Below, one piece after another: positions 30,201 to 38,781 of a DNA stretch of 64,000 bases. The position numbers and the translations under genes were made by a program. Source of the DNA: Elusimicrobiota bacterium (lineage in GTDB: Bacteria > Elusimicrobiota > Elusimicrobia > Elusimicrobiales > Elusimicrobiaceae); NCBI GenBank assembly GCA_023398295.1, contig JAEWSL010000013.1, positions 62,001-126,000 of the forward strand, written 5' to 3'. Positions within the stretch are counted from its first letter, which is position 1. Each line of letters begins with the position of its first letter. The notes beneath the pieces are model-generated. The model did not search any database, was not told the DNA's origin, and saw only the letters and a program-made list of their open reading frames with translations.

Positions 30201-31721
30201 TTATTTACTCTCCTTAAATATAGGTTTATATTCTTCTAAAACTGCTTTTATTTCTTTCTCCAGAGGCTCTGAAAGTACGCCTTCTTTTGCAATTTTTTCA
30301 AGCAACATCGGATACTTTGCGCGCACATAAGCCAGCATCTTATCTTGGTAAACCAAAACGTTTTTGACCGCTATATCATCTACGTATCCGTGCGTGCCGG
30401 CAAACAAAACCAGCACCTGCTCCTGTATCAGCATGGGATTGTACTGCGGCTGTATCAGAAGTTGTTTCATACGCTGCCCGCGCGCAAGCTGGGCCTGGGA
30501 TTCTTTATCAAGTTCGCTGCCAAACTGAGCAAAACTCTCCAGTTCCTGATACTGCGCTAAATCTATCCTTAAAGTGCCGGCAACTTTGCGCATGCTCTTC
30601 TTCTGCGCGCTGCCGCCGACGCGTGAAACGGAAAACCCCACGTCAATGGCCGGTTTGACGCCGCTTCTGAAAATATTGGAATCAAGATAAATCTGCCCGT
30701 CGGTAATTGAAATTACATTGGTCGGAATATAGGCTGAGATATCGTTAGCCTGCGTTTCAATAATAGGCAGGGCCGTTAAAGAGCCCGCTCCGTTTTTATC
30801 GCTTAATTTACAGGCGCGCTCAAGCAGGCGGGAATGCAGATAAAAGACGTCCCCCGGGTAAGCTTCCCTCCCAGGCGGTCTGCGTAAAAGCAGCGACATC
30901 TGACGGTAAGCCTGGGCGTGTTTTGATAAATCGTCATAGATAATCAAAACGTCCTTGCCCTGCCACATAAAATATTCGCCCATCGTGCAGCCGGCGTAAG
31001 GCGCGGCATAAAGAAGCGAAGCCGGTTCAGAAGCGCAGGCCGCCACTACTATAGTGTAAGGCATTGCTCCTTTATCGGTCAGAGTCTGGACCACCTGAGC
31101 CACTGTGCTTTGTTTTTGTCCTATTGCGACATAAATGCAGATTACGCCTTCTTTTTGCTGTTTCTGGTTAATAATAGTGTCAATTGCAATGGCGGTTTTC
31201 CCCGTCTGCCTGTCGCCGATAATAAGCTCCCTTTGCCCTTTGCCTATGGGGACCATGGCGTCAACAGCTTTAAGCCCGGTTTGCAAAGGCTGCTTGACCT
31301 GCTGGCGTTCAATAACGCCGGGGGCTATTACTTCCATAGGGCGGTACTGCGCGGCTTTAAGGGGCTCTTTGCCATCTAAAGGCCGGCCTAAAGGATCTAC
31401 AACGCGGCCAAGCAAAGCTTCACCCACAGGTATGCTTATTACTTTGCCCGTTCTTTTTACGCTGTCGCCTTCTTTTATGCCGGTATCGGGGCCCATTATA
31501 ACGCAGCCTATATTATCATACTCCAGATTAAGGGCCATGCCGCGAACGCCGTTTTGAAAATCCAATAATTCCCCGGAAACAGCGTTTTTGAGGCCATAAA
31601 TTCTTGCGATGCCGTCGCCCACGCTTATTACCGTGCCCGTTTCGTTTATTTGGGAAGAAGGCACAAAATTTACTATCTTCTCTTTTATTATAGAGGTTAT
31701 TTCCTCCGGTCTTATAGCCAT
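30201..31721 (-). CDS. atpA: F-type ATP synthase alpha subunit
   Basis: The 506-residue regulatory nucleotide-binding subunit has [15 protein letters not shown] near 170, [58 protein letters not shown] near 265 and [10 protein letters not shown] near 370. These are the hallmarks of the F1 alpha subunit. It follows atpH by 7 bp. Confidence 0.98.
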   Translation of the reverse strand: MAIRPEEITSIIKEKIVNFVPSSQINETGTVISVGDGIARIYGLKNAVSGELLDFQNGVRGMALNLEYDNIGCVIMGPDTGIKEGDSVKRTGKVISIPVGEALLGRVVDPLGRPLDGKEPLKAAQYRPMEVIAPGVIERQQVKQPLQTGLKAVDAMVPIGKGQRELIIGDRQTGKTAIAIDTIINQKQQKEGVICIYVAIGQKQSTVAQVVQTLTDKGAMPYTIVVAACASEPASLLYAAPYAGCTMGEYFMWQGKDVLIIYDDLSKHAQAYRQMSLLLRRPPGREAYPGDVFYLHSRLLERACKLSDKNGAGSLTALPIIETQANDISAYIPTNVISITDGQIYLDSNIFRSGVKPAIDVGFSVSRVGGSAQKKSMRKVAGTLRIDLAQYQELESFAQFGSELDKESQAQLARGQRMKQLLIQPQYNPMLIQEQVLVLFAGTHGYVDDIAVKNVLVYQDKMLAYVRAKYPMLLEKIAKEGVLSEPLEKEIKAVLEEYKPIFKESK

Positions 31722-31728
31722 ACCTTAT

Positions 31729-32256
31729 TTACCTTTCCGTTAAGTTTTTTGTAAGCTGTTTTATCCTGCCCTGAGCGCTTGCGTCAATCAAGATATCCCC
31801 CCGCCTGATTATAAGTCCGCCAAGCAGGGTGCTATCTTCCTCAAAATCTAACGCCGCTTTGGCGTTAAAATATGAAGACAAAGCTTTTTCCAGTATTTTC
31901 TTATCGGCGTCTTTAAGAGCGCCGCAAGAACTTACTTTTACCCTTGTAACGCCGTTTCTTTTATCAAGCAAAACGCTTAGCTGTTTTAGTATCAAAGCGG
32001 ATAAATCAAACCGTTTTGCGTCAACTAATATTTTTATAAAAGCGGCCGCTTCGCTTTTTTTAAGAATTTTGGCAAGGATATCTTCTTTAACTTTATTTGA
32101 AATCACGGGGCTCAACAAATACTGCCCCGCCTCTTTAAGCGCAAGGAGAGCCTGCTCCAAATGTTCGTAATTTGAGGAGGCTTCTTTTGCGTCTTTAGCC
32201 AAAGAATCGTAGGCTAAAGCGTATCTTTGCGCAAGAACAAGGCTGTTTGCCTTCAT
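31729..32256 (-). CDS. atpH: F-type ATP synthase delta subunit
   Basis: The 175-residue stator subunit begins LVLAQRYALAYDSLAKDAKE and ends with LDFEEDSTLLGGLIIRRGDILIDASAQGRIKQLTKNL, both typical of AtpH (OSCP-like). It links F1 to the b-subunit stalk. The ATG overlaps the atpF stop by 4 bp. Confidence 0.94.
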   Translation of the reverse strand: MKANSLVLAQRYALAYDSLAKDAKEASSNYEHLEQALLALKEAGQYLLSPVISNKVKEDILAKILKKSEAAAFIKILVDAKRFDLSALILKQLSVLLDKRNGVTRVKVSSCGALKDADKKILEKALSSYFNAKAALDFEEDSTLLGGLIIRRGDILIDASAQGRIKQLTKNLTER

Positions 32257-32747
32257 TTTCTTTTTATATCCTTAAGTAAATCTTCCACCAATTTAGAACC
32301 TGTCTTTATATCTGTTTCTTTGCCTATAACTTTCTCTACGGCAAGCATAGTTAAATCAACGATATCTTTGCGGGCCGCGTCTAAAGCTTTTTGCGTCTGC
32401 GCGGTTATTTGCCGCTGCGCCTGCTCAATAAGGTTTTGCGCGCTGTCTTTGGCTTCCTGTAAGATACGCTGCCGCTCGCTCTCGCCTAAGGCGGAGGCCT
32501 CTTGCAGCTTAGCTGCGCTCTGTTTGCTAATATCGTCAAGACGCGTCTGCAAATCTTCTTTAATCTTCTGGGCTTCGTCTTTGGCCTGCTGGGCGCTTTG
32601 CACGTCATTTGCAATTTTCTTTTCCCGCGCTTCCAAAGCGTTGATAACAGGCTTCCACGCAAATTTGGCTAATAAAAAAGCCAAAATAGTAAAATTAACA
32701 ACAGTCCAAAAGATTAACCCGACTTCGGGTTTTAATAAGGCGTCCAT
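32253..32747 (-). CDS. atpF: F-type ATP synthase b subunit
   Basis: The 164-residue protein has one N-terminal membrane helix (LIFWTVVNFTILAFLLAKFAWKPV) and a long charged coiled coil of about 120 residues that forms the peripheral stalk. The motif FAWKPVINALEAREKKIANDV is typical. It overlaps atpH and follows atpE by 1 bp. Confidence 0.95.
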   Translation of the reverse strand: MDALLKPEVGLIFWTVVNFTILAFLLAKFAWKPVINALEAREKKIANDVQSAQQAKDEAQKIKEDLQTRLDDISKQSAAKLQEASALGESERQRILQEAKDSAQNLIEQAQRQITAQTQKALDAARKDIVDLTMLAVEKVIGKETDIKTGSKLVEDLLKDIKRK

Positions 32748-32748
32748 A

Positions 32749-32970
32749 TTATAACATCATAAAGCAGATTACCAGCGAGAAAAATGCCACGCCTTCAATG
32801 AAAGCCGCGCCGATAATCATGGTAAGCTGAGCCATTTTGCCCGCTTCGGGCTGACGGCCCGTTGCTTCCAAAGCGGCTGCGCCTATCTTACCGATGCCGA
32901 TTGCCGCTCCTATAACGGAAAGCCCTGCTCCAAGCCCTGCCGCGACGTATTTTATTACTTCCATTCCCAT
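32749..32970 (-). CDS. atpE: F-type ATP synthase c subunit
   Basis: The 73-residue hairpin of two membrane helices joined by the polar loop ATGRQPEAG forms the rotor ring. The ion-binding carboxylate is the glutamate in AAFIEGVAFF. The glutamine of helix 1 and the serine or threonine after the glutamate that coordinate Na+ in Na+-type rings (Q32, S66 in Ilyobacter) are replaced here by isoleucine and glycine. This points to a proton-type ring. That is an inference from family alignments. Confidence 0.95.
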   Translation of the reverse strand: MGMEVIKYVAAGLGAGLSVIGAAIGIGKIGAAALEATGRQPEAGKMAQLTMIIGAAFIEGVAFFSLVICFMML

Positions 32971-32998
32971 AATAATTCCTCCTTAACTTTTTTTAATT

Positions 32999-33745
32999 CT
33001 AATGCTGATGCATCTGCAAACCCGCAAATATCGCGGTAAGCAAAGTAAAAACATAAGCCTGTATGGCTGCGACAAGCAGCTCAAGAAGACTTACAAAAAG
33101 CGTCATTCCCAAAACAGGGGCGGCAGTGCCGTAGCCGGCAATTAAGCTCTTTTCCCCCATAACAAATATAAAAGAAAATAAAGCTATTAAAACTATATGC
33201 CCCGCCGTCATATTGGCAAAAAGACGAACAGCCAATACAAAAATTTTAATTAAAAGCCCCAAAATTTCTATAGGAAAAAGCAAAGGAACAAGCCAAAAAG
33301 GCACGCCGCCCGGGATAAAAGTTTTAAGGCAGCCCAGAAGACCGTTTTTCTTCATACTGAGGCCCATAATCACAAAAAAGCTGACAAGCGCCATACCGCC
33401 GGTGATTGAAATATTAGAGGTTATTGTTTTGCCCCCCGGCAGCATGCCGAAGTAATTGGCAAACAATAAAAATATCAAAAGCGTGCAGAAAAACGGCACC
33501 AGTTTGCGGCCTTCTTTGCCTATATTGGGCAAGACGATGCCGTCCCTGACAAATACCACAAAGCCTTCTATAGCCGTGCGGCAAAGACGCCAATTACTCT
33601 TCCACGCCAAAGGGATAAAAATCAACAGAACGGCCGATATCGCAAACATTAAAAGGGAGTGGGAGGTTATCGGCAAATGCACCCCGAAAAGAGTGAGGCC
33701 GAAATCATGATCTAAAATATGATGTTCTATAAGTTCCGTAATCAT
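32999..33745 (-). CDS. atpB: F-type ATP synthase a subunit
   Basis: The 248-residue membrane subunit contains VLAVRLFANMTAGHIVLIAL, which carries the essential stator arginine, and LLELLVAAIQAYVFTLLTAIFAGLQMHQH at the C-terminus. It forms the half-channels for ion passage. The ATG overlaps the stop of the small upstream gene by 4 bp. Confidence 0.96.
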   Translation of the reverse strand: MITELIEHHILDHDFGLTLFGVHLPITSHSLLMFAISAVLLIFIPLAWKSNWRLCRTAIEGFVVFVRDGIVLPNIGKEGRKLVPFFCTLLIFLLFANYFGMLPGGKTITSNISITGGMALVSFFVIMGLSMKKNGLLGCLKTFIPGGVPFWLVPLLFPIEILGLLIKIFVLAVRLFANMTAGHIVLIALFSFIFVMGEKSLIAGYGTAAPVLGMTLFVSLLELLVAAIQAYVFTLLTAIFAGLQMHQH

Positions 33746-33987
33746 CTTTTATCTTCTGTCTTTTGAACTGAGGGTTTTTGTTTCTTTAGCTGGTTTACTG
33801 CGGCGCGCGCGGTCTTTACCATTAAATACAGCCCGAAAGAAAACCCGCAAACGCTGCCGCAGACAATAAACAGCGGATACGAATTTAATTTAGCGTCAAG
33901 CCACTTGCCGGCCAAAAGGCCCAGCAGCATCACGGCGGCGAATTGAACACCGAGTCCAGTCGCTAATAAAAAATCGTGCTTCTTCAT
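33742..33987 (-). CDS. AtpZ/AtpI-like small membrane protein of the ATP synthase operon
   Basis: The 81-residue protein has two membrane helices, LLATGLGVQFAAVMLLGLLAGKWLDAKL and PLFIVCGSVCGFSFGLYLMVKTARAA. The G-x-Q-F and G-x-x-LD pattern is the AtpZ/I-type accessory protein that often leads atp operons and helps c-ring assembly or Mg2+ and Ca2+ transport. It is the first gene of the operon. A small hairpin (ACCGC...GCGGT) lies in its leader. Confidence 0.8.
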   Translation of the reverse strand: MKKHDFLLATGLGVQFAAVMLLGLLAGKWLDAKLNSYPLFIVCGSVCGFSFGLYLMVKTARAAVNQLKKQKPSVQKTEDKR

Positions 33988-34111
33988 ATACCCCCGACCG
34001 CAAAAGGCGGTATATCTATATAATATAATATTTTCCCAGCCTTGGGGCGAAACATCAAAAATATTAGTCCACAGAAGAAATCCCCACCTAAAACTAAAGC
34101 CTTGCGCTAAA

Positions 34112-34120
34112 TGCTATAAT
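34112..34120 (+). promoter_or_regulatory. Extended -10 element for the GH13 gene
   Basis: TGCTATAAT ends at 34120. A GGTGAT at 34132-34137, complementary to the 16S 3' end, precedes the ATG at 34142, so the leader would be about 15 nt with a working Shine-Dalgarno. Confidence 0.5.
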
Positions 34121-34141
34121 GGGGACATAGGGGTGATGATT

Positions 34142-35611
34142 ATGAGAAACAATCCTCATATTCTGGAAATCAGCGCGCATGTTTGGCTTAAACAGATAGA
34201 AGCCGAAACGGGTTCTTTTAAGACTCTTGATAAAATCCCGCAGGAATACCTGCAGGAAATAAAAGACTTGAAATTTGACGCCGTTTGGCTTATGGGCGTT
34301 TGGCAGGAAAGCCCGGAAAGCCGCCGCATAGCGCGAGAAGATAAAGATATAAACAATTACTTAGCGTCCGTACGTCCCGATTATAAAAAAGAAGATATAA
34401 TAGGCTCCCAATATTCCATTTACGACTACCGCGTAAACGATAAATTCGGCGGGAACGCGGCTTTGCTCGTATTAAAAAAACGGCTTAATGACTTGGGAAT
34501 AGCCCTTATTCTAGACTTTGCCGGCAATCATTTATCCTTGGACCATCCTCTTACTTTGTCCGAACCGGAAATGTTTATAAACTTGGGAAGAGAGCCTTCT
34601 CCCGAAGAAAAACCCTTCTTTTTTAAGACAAAAGACGGCCGCTGGCTGGCTTACGGCAGGGATCCGCACTTCCCCGCGTGGACCGACAGCGTACAAATAA
34701 ACTATTTCAACCCGAAAGCGCGCAAATTTCTCAATGATACCCTTATGAAAATAGCGCCCCTCTGCGACGGATTACGCTGCGATATGGTAATGCTTGTTTT
34801 GAACAATCTGTTCAAAACTGCTTGGGGGAAATATATAAAAGAACCTCTGCCGCAGGAAGAATTTTGGACGCAGACTATTAAAAAAATAAAAAGCGCTATC
34901 CCGCGTTTTGTCTTTATAGCCGAAGTGTACTGGGGCCTTGAGTGGGAAGTGCAGGAACAGGGCTTTGATTATACGTACGACAAAATACTTTACGACCGTC
35001 TTTTAGGCTCCTGCGCGCAGGATATCCAGGGCCACTTAAACGCGGAACATCTTTATCAGAAACGCTCTATACGCTTTATAGCAAATCACGACGAAGAATC
35101 CCCTTTGGCCGCTTTTGGTAAAGAAAAATCTATGGCGGCATCGGCAATAATCTCAACGATAGACGGCGCCAGGCTTTTTACCGCGGCCCAGCTCTACGGC
35201 GCGAAAAGACGGCTTCCCATACAATATATCCCCGCCGATAAAGTTATAGACGAAAATAATTTTAATTTTTATAAAAAACTTTTGGATATAACGAACCATC
35301 CGTGTTTCCACGGCGGGCAATGGGGCTTAAAAACCGTAAAACCCATAGACGAAAATGATACCGGCTATAAAAATATTCTGGCTTGGAAATGGCTGCAGTT
35401 TACGACGGCAAAACTTGTTTTGATAAATTACTCTTCGCAAATTTCGCGTTGTATTTTGCCGCTGGAAAAACTGCCCGAAAAAGAAAAGTTTTTGCTTACC
35501 GAGGAAATAAGCGGCTTTGCCAAAGAACTTGATACGCAAAAAGTGAAAAAGGAAGGCGTTCTCTTGGATTTCGCGCCATATGAAGTAAAAATCATTTCGC
35601 ACGACTTATAA
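34142..35611 (+). CDS. GH13-family alpha-glucan-active enzyme
   Basis: The 489-residue protein carries the alpha-amylase catalytic motifs: DFAGNH (125-130), DGLRCDMVM with nucleophile D214, FIAEVYW with acid E261, and IANHDEE with D317. The barrel begins with the unusual HILEISAHVWLKQ and a short domain B. The C-terminal beta domain ends HEVKI-like (YEVKIISHDL). It has no signal peptide, so it acts in the cytoplasm, perhaps on glycogen made by GlgC. Exact specificity cannot be read. The start at 34142 is chosen from the Shine-Dalgarno; GTG at 34133 is in frame. Confidence 0.88.
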   Translation: MRNNPHILEISAHVWLKQIEAETGSFKTLDKIPQEYLQEIKDLKFDAVWLMGVWQESPESRRIAREDKDINNYLASVRPDYKKEDIIGSQYSIYDYRVNDKFGGNAALLVLKKRLNDLGIALILDFAGNHLSLDHPLTLSEPEMFINLGREPSPEEKPFFFKTKDGRWLAYGRDPHFPAWTDSVQINYFNPKARKFLNDTLMKIAPLCDGLRCDMVMLVLNNLFKTAWGKYIKEPLPQEEFWTQTIKKIKSAIPRFVFIAEVYWGLEWEVQEQGFDYTYDKILYDRLLGSCAQDIQGHLNAEHLYQKRSIRFIANHDEESPLAAFGKEKSMAASAIISTIDGARLFTAAQLYGAKRRLPIQYIPADKVIDENNFNFYKKLLDITNHPCFHGGQWGLKTVKPIDENDTGYKNILAWKWLQFTTAKLVLINYSSQISRCILPLEKLPEKEKFLLTEEISGFAKELDTQKVKKEGVLLDFAPYEVKIISHDL

Positions 35612-35632
35612 ATATTTTTACCGTTAGCTATG

Positions 35633-35669
35633 CCCCGCATTTGCCTTCTGTAAGCAAATGCGGGGTTTT
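35633..35669 (+). terminator. Intrinsic terminator after the GH13 gene
   Basis: CCCCGCATTTGC (35633-35644) pairs perfectly with GCAAATGCGGGG (35654-35665), loop 9 nt, followed by four T. Confidence 0.88.
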
Positions 35670-35716
35670 ATAAATTTACGTCTGAACTAAAGAATTTTAT
35701 TTGCGGTAAAACTAAA

Positions 35717-35725
35717 TGTTATAAT
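35717..35725 (+). promoter_or_regulatory. Extended -10 six nucleotides before the GT8 start codon
   Basis: TGTTATAAT ends at 35725 and ATG begins at 35732, leaving 6 nt (AATTTT). This is the spacing expected if transcription starts at the A of the ATG. No Shine-Dalgarno is visible. Confidence 0.5.
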
Positions 35726-35731
35726 AATTTT

Positions 35732-36670
35732 ATGACGGGAAAAACAAAAAAACCTCTGGCTCTTGTCTTTGCGGCCGACGATAAAACGTCTTTTGCTCTT
35801 GCCTGCGCCCTGCTGAGCGTAAAAGAAAATGCGCCCCTTCTTTTTAAGAAAGCCGATTTTTTCGTTTACACGCAGGATATCTCCGACGAAAATAAGCTTG
35901 CTTTACAAAAAATCGCACAACTTACCTTCCTTCCCTTTGAGCTGCCTTTTAATCCCTCTGAAATAAAAACTTTGGGGACTTACACCGTCCTTACAATGGC
36001 AAGGTATGAAATGTTTTTTCTTCTAGACGCCTATAAACAGGCCCTTTGGCTTGATACCGATATTTTGGTCCAAGGGGAAATTGAACCTCTTCTCTCTTAC
36101 AACAAAAGCGGGCTTGCGCTTGCAAAGGACGGCAACTCCGTCGCGGCTAATTTTTTTGCGCGCCCGACGGGAGATTTTAATATGAGCGCGCAAAATTATA
36201 ATGCCGGCGTATTTTTATTAAACGATACCTTGCCCGAATATAAACAAATTGCCGCTTGGTGCTACGAGCAGACAAAAAATTTATCCCCCGTCTTAAACTG
36301 GATAGATCAGGCTGTCTTAAACCTTGCTTTGCAGAATTTTTCCATAGTCCCCGACGAACTTGAACGCAAATATAACAGCAATCCGTTCAGCAGCCCTGTT
36401 AAAATAAAAGACGCCTTAATCTTGCACTGCGCCGGGAAAAATAAATTTTGGAATAATTTTGAACTGCCCCTTTGGTCAAAATTGTATAATAAATGGCTGG
36501 CTTTGGGTGGGGCCCCAAAACCGGCGCAAAAAACCTGTTTATTAAACAAAAGCTTGTTTAAGGTCAAGTTTTTTATAGAAAAAGTACCCTTTTTATGGGA
36601 TATTTTTGTATATTTTAATAAGAAACGCTTTGAAGCGCATTTTAAGCGCGCTATAAGCAAACTGGGATAA
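35732..36670 (+). CDS. Glycosyltransferase family 8 protein
   Basis: The 312-residue retaining glycosyltransferase has the metal-binding DxD in ALWLDTDILVQGEI (D108, D110), preceded by LTMARYEMFFLLDAYKQ, and followed by NYNAGVFLLND near 165 and DQAVLNLAL near 200. It has an HC-x-G motif (LHCAGKNKFW) near 240. This is the LPS galactosyl/glucosyltransferase type (GT8), which acts on the cytoplasmic side of lipid-linked sugars. lepB follows after 4 bp. Confidence 0.9.
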   Translation: MTGKTKKPLALVFAADDKTSFALACALLSVKENAPLLFKKADFFVYTQDISDENKLALQKIAQLTFLPFELPFNPSEIKTLGTYTVLTMARYEMFFLLDAYKQALWLDTDILVQGEIEPLLSYNKSGLALAKDGNSVAANFFARPTGDFNMSAQNYNAGVFLLNDTLPEYKQIAAWCYEQTKNLSPVLNWIDQAVLNLALQNFSIVPDELERKYNSNPFSSPVKIKDALILHCAGKNKFWNNFELPLWSKLYNKWLALGGAPKPAQKTCLLNKSLFKVKFFIEKVPFLWDIFVYFNKKRFEAHFKRAISKLG

Positions 36671-36674
36671 AAAA

Positions 36675-37640
36675 ATGGAACAAAAACTCTTAATTGCAGG
36701 TATTTTAGCCTTTGTTTTTACTTTAATTTCAAAACATTTGCGCAAAAAATGTTTTTTGCTGTCAAAAAAGAAAATGTTTTATTGGACTCTTATTGCTGTC
36801 CTTTTAGGCGCTTTTATAGCCTATTTTCTGCTTGATTTTATGGCAAAGAACGGGATACAGGGCGGGATATCCTCTTGCACCACGGTTATTATCGCGGCGG
36901 CCGCTTTAGGGATTATTGTATTCTATTTTGCCAGAATAAAAAAGGGGGACGAAGGCTCCCTAAAAGTATATTTATCCGTTATAGATTGGGCTGAAACGGT
37001 TTATTTCGCCGCATTTTTTGCCTCTTTTGTGATGTTTTTCTTTGCGCAGGCCTTCAAAATACCTTCGGCCTCTATGCGCAATACTTTGCTGGAGGGCGAT
37101 AACCTTTTCGTCAATAAGATAACTTACGGCGCGCGGCTGCCTTTCTCAGACAATAAGTTTTTGAAAATTAATGCTATTAAGAGAGGCGATATTATTGTTT
37201 TTTCTTTCCCTGCCAAAGATAAAAATCAAATTAACTGCGGGGAATCCCAATACGGCAGGGAATTTGTAAAACGTATAGTAGGATTGCCCGGTGAAACCGT
37301 TGAAGTAAGAAATAAGCAAGTCTTTATAGACGGAAAGCCCCTCCCCCAACAGCCTTATGAGCTTTATATTGATCATGACCGCGCCGAACAGCTTATGCCT
37401 CTTACGCAGGAACAATATCAACAAATTTGGGAAAATCGCGAGCTTGAAAAATATTTCGGTCTTTATTTAAGGGATTATTTTGGCCCGGTAACTATCCCCC
37501 AAGGCTCTTATTTGGCTATGGGAGATAACAGGGACGCTTCCTGCGACTCCCGCTTTTGGGGCCCCGTTCCAGAGAAAAATATAAAAGGCAAGGCCTGGTT
37601 TAGACATTGGCCTTTGTCCCGCGCCGGCTTTATTAAATAA
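36675..37640 (+). CDS. lepB: Signal peptidase I
   Basis: The 321-residue membrane serine protease removes signal peptides. The catalytic serine is S133 in FKIPSASMRNTLLEGD and the lysine is K199 in FVKRIVGLPGE. MGDNRDASCDSRFWGPVPE is the C-terminal signature. It has four N-terminal hydrophobic helices (about 5-18, 36-54, 66-85 and 105-128), more than the usual two. The preceding GT8 gene is separated by 4 bp. Confidence 0.95.
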   Translation: MEQKLLIAGILAFVFTLISKHLRKKCFLLSKKKMFYWTLIAVLLGAFIAYFLLDFMAKNGIQGGISSCTTVIIAAAALGIIVFYFARIKKGDEGSLKVYLSVIDWAETVYFAAFFASFVMFFFAQAFKIPSASMRNTLLEGDNLFVNKITYGARLPFSDNKFLKINAIKRGDIIVFSFPAKDKNQINCGESQYGREFVKRIVGLPGETVEVRNKQVFIDGKPLPQQPYELYIDHDRAEQLMPLTQEQYQQIWENRELEKYFGLYLRDYFGPVTIPQGSYLAMGDNRDASCDSRFWGPVPEKNIKGKAWFRHWPLSRAGFIK

Positions 37641-37717
37641 CCGTTTTTTAACGCTTCTACGACGTATAATTGCCCTCAAACCGCAGAGGATACTCTCTTC
37701 GCGGCGCGGGGCGGGCA

Positions 37718-37733
37718 GTTTTCACGTGAAAAC
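37718..37733. promoter_or_regulatory. parS-like site 1
   Basis: GTTTTCACGTGAAAAC is a perfect 16-bp palindrome centred on CACGTG, and the flanking A and T extend it to 18 bp. The general parS consensus is TGTTNCACGTGAAACA, so the core TTCACGTGAA matches. It lies 210 bp upstream of parA. Confidence 0.85.
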
Positions 37734-37817
37734 TTTTGCCGCGCTTATCTTACTTCTTTTTAATAAATAAACCATCATGCTTTTCTAGGCTGCGTTATTA
37801 TAATCAGCCTATCTTAA

Positions 37818-37833
37818 GTTTTCACGTGAAAAC
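37818..37833. promoter_or_regulatory. parS-like site 2
   Basis: This is an identical copy of the 16-bp palindrome GTTTTCACGTGAAAAC, exactly 100 bp to the right of the first. ParB loads on such sites and spreads as a CTP-dependent clamp. Confidence 0.85.
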
Positions 37834-37887
37834 AACCTCCGCGGCTTTAATGATTTTATCATACAAGCTTAACATCAAAGGTATCCA

Positions 37888-37917
37888 TTGACTTAATATT
37901 TGTCTTTTTATTATAAT
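37888..37917 (+). promoter_or_regulatory. parAB promoter
   Basis: TTGACT (37888-37893) and TATAAT (37912-37917) are separated by 18 bp. GGAGGG lies at 37935-37940, shortly before the parA ATG. Confidence 0.8.
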
Positions 37918-37944
37918 TTATACAGGTCCTTAAAGGAGGGTTTA

Positions 37945-38778
37945 ATGGGCGAAATTGTTTGTATAGCAAATCAAAAAGGCGGGGTGGGCAAGACTACCTC
38001 CGCCGTCAATCTGGCCTATGCTTTGGCGTATTTGGGGCAGGAGGTTTTGCTCGTTGATTTTGACCCTCAAAGCAATGCGACAAGCGGGCTAGGCGTAACT
38101 CTAAAAAAAGAAGATAAATCTATTTATCATCTTATTACAAAAACGGCTGTTCTCAACGATGTTATAAGACAAACCAGCAATGAACTGCTGGATATACTTC
38201 CAGCCAGCAAAGACCTTGCTGGCGCAGAAGTGGAACTGGTAAATATCCCTTCAAGGGAAAAGGTGTTAAAAGAGGTTTTGGACCCCATTAAGAAGATGTA
38301 TGACTTCATTATCATAGACTGTCCCCCCTCTTTAAGTCTGCTGACGGTTAACGCCCTTGTAGCGGCAGACAGTGTTATTACTCCTATACAATGCCAATAT
38401 TATGCTATTGAGGGGTTGGCGCATTTTATCAGCACTACAGGCAAGATTAAACAGTTTTTAAGCCCGCAGTTGAAAATAGACGGCGGAATTCTTACTATGT
38501 ACGACGGCAGGCTTAATTTGGCAAATCAGGTGAAAGAAGAAGTGTCAAAATATTACGGAGATAAAGTTTACAAGACGGCTATTCCCACAAATATCCGTCT
38601 TGCCGAAGCGCCGAGCTTCGGCCAAAGTATTTTTGAATATGATCCCGCCTGCCGCGGCACCAAAGCGTATCTTGATTTAGCAATAGAATTTTTAGTACGC
38701 CGCGGAGCCGATCCTAAGGATTATCAAAGCGTTAACAGCGCGGCGGCGGAAACGGTCAATTTTGATTTCGGGGGATAA
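37945..38778 (+). CDS. parA: Chromosome-partitioning ATPase ParA (Soj)
   Basis: The 277-residue P-loop ATPase has the deviant Walker A KGGVGKTT (11-18), VLLVDFDPQSNAT near 38, and FIIIDCPPSLSLLTVNAL near 118. It forms ATP-dependent gradients on the nucleoid that move ParB-parS complexes. The start at 37945 follows GGAGGG closely; the ORF could extend 15 codons upstream through the promoter -10, which is unlikely. parB follows after 3 bp. Confidence 0.96.
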   Translation: MGEIVCIANQKGGVGKTTSAVNLAYALAYLGQEVLLVDFDPQSNATSGLGVTLKKEDKSIYHLITKTAVLNDVIRQTSNELLDILPASKDLAGAEVELVNIPSREKVLKEVLDPIKKMYDFIIIDCPPSLSLLTVNALVAADSVITPIQCQYYAIEGLAHFISTTGKIKQFLSPQLKIDGGILTMYDGRLNLANQVKEEVSKYYGDKVYKTAIPTNIRLAEAPSFGQSIFEYDPACRGTKAYLDLAIEFLVRRGADPKDYQSVNSAAAETVNFDFGG

Positions 38779-38781
38779 TTT

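Larger units (their letters stand above)
37641..37944. other. Intergenic region with parS sites and the parAB promoter
   Basis: This 304-bp gap holds two parS-like palindromes and the parAB promoter, annotated separately. No coding frame is convincing. The stretch 37740-37815 between the two sites holds no other structure that I could recognise. Confidence 0.7.
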
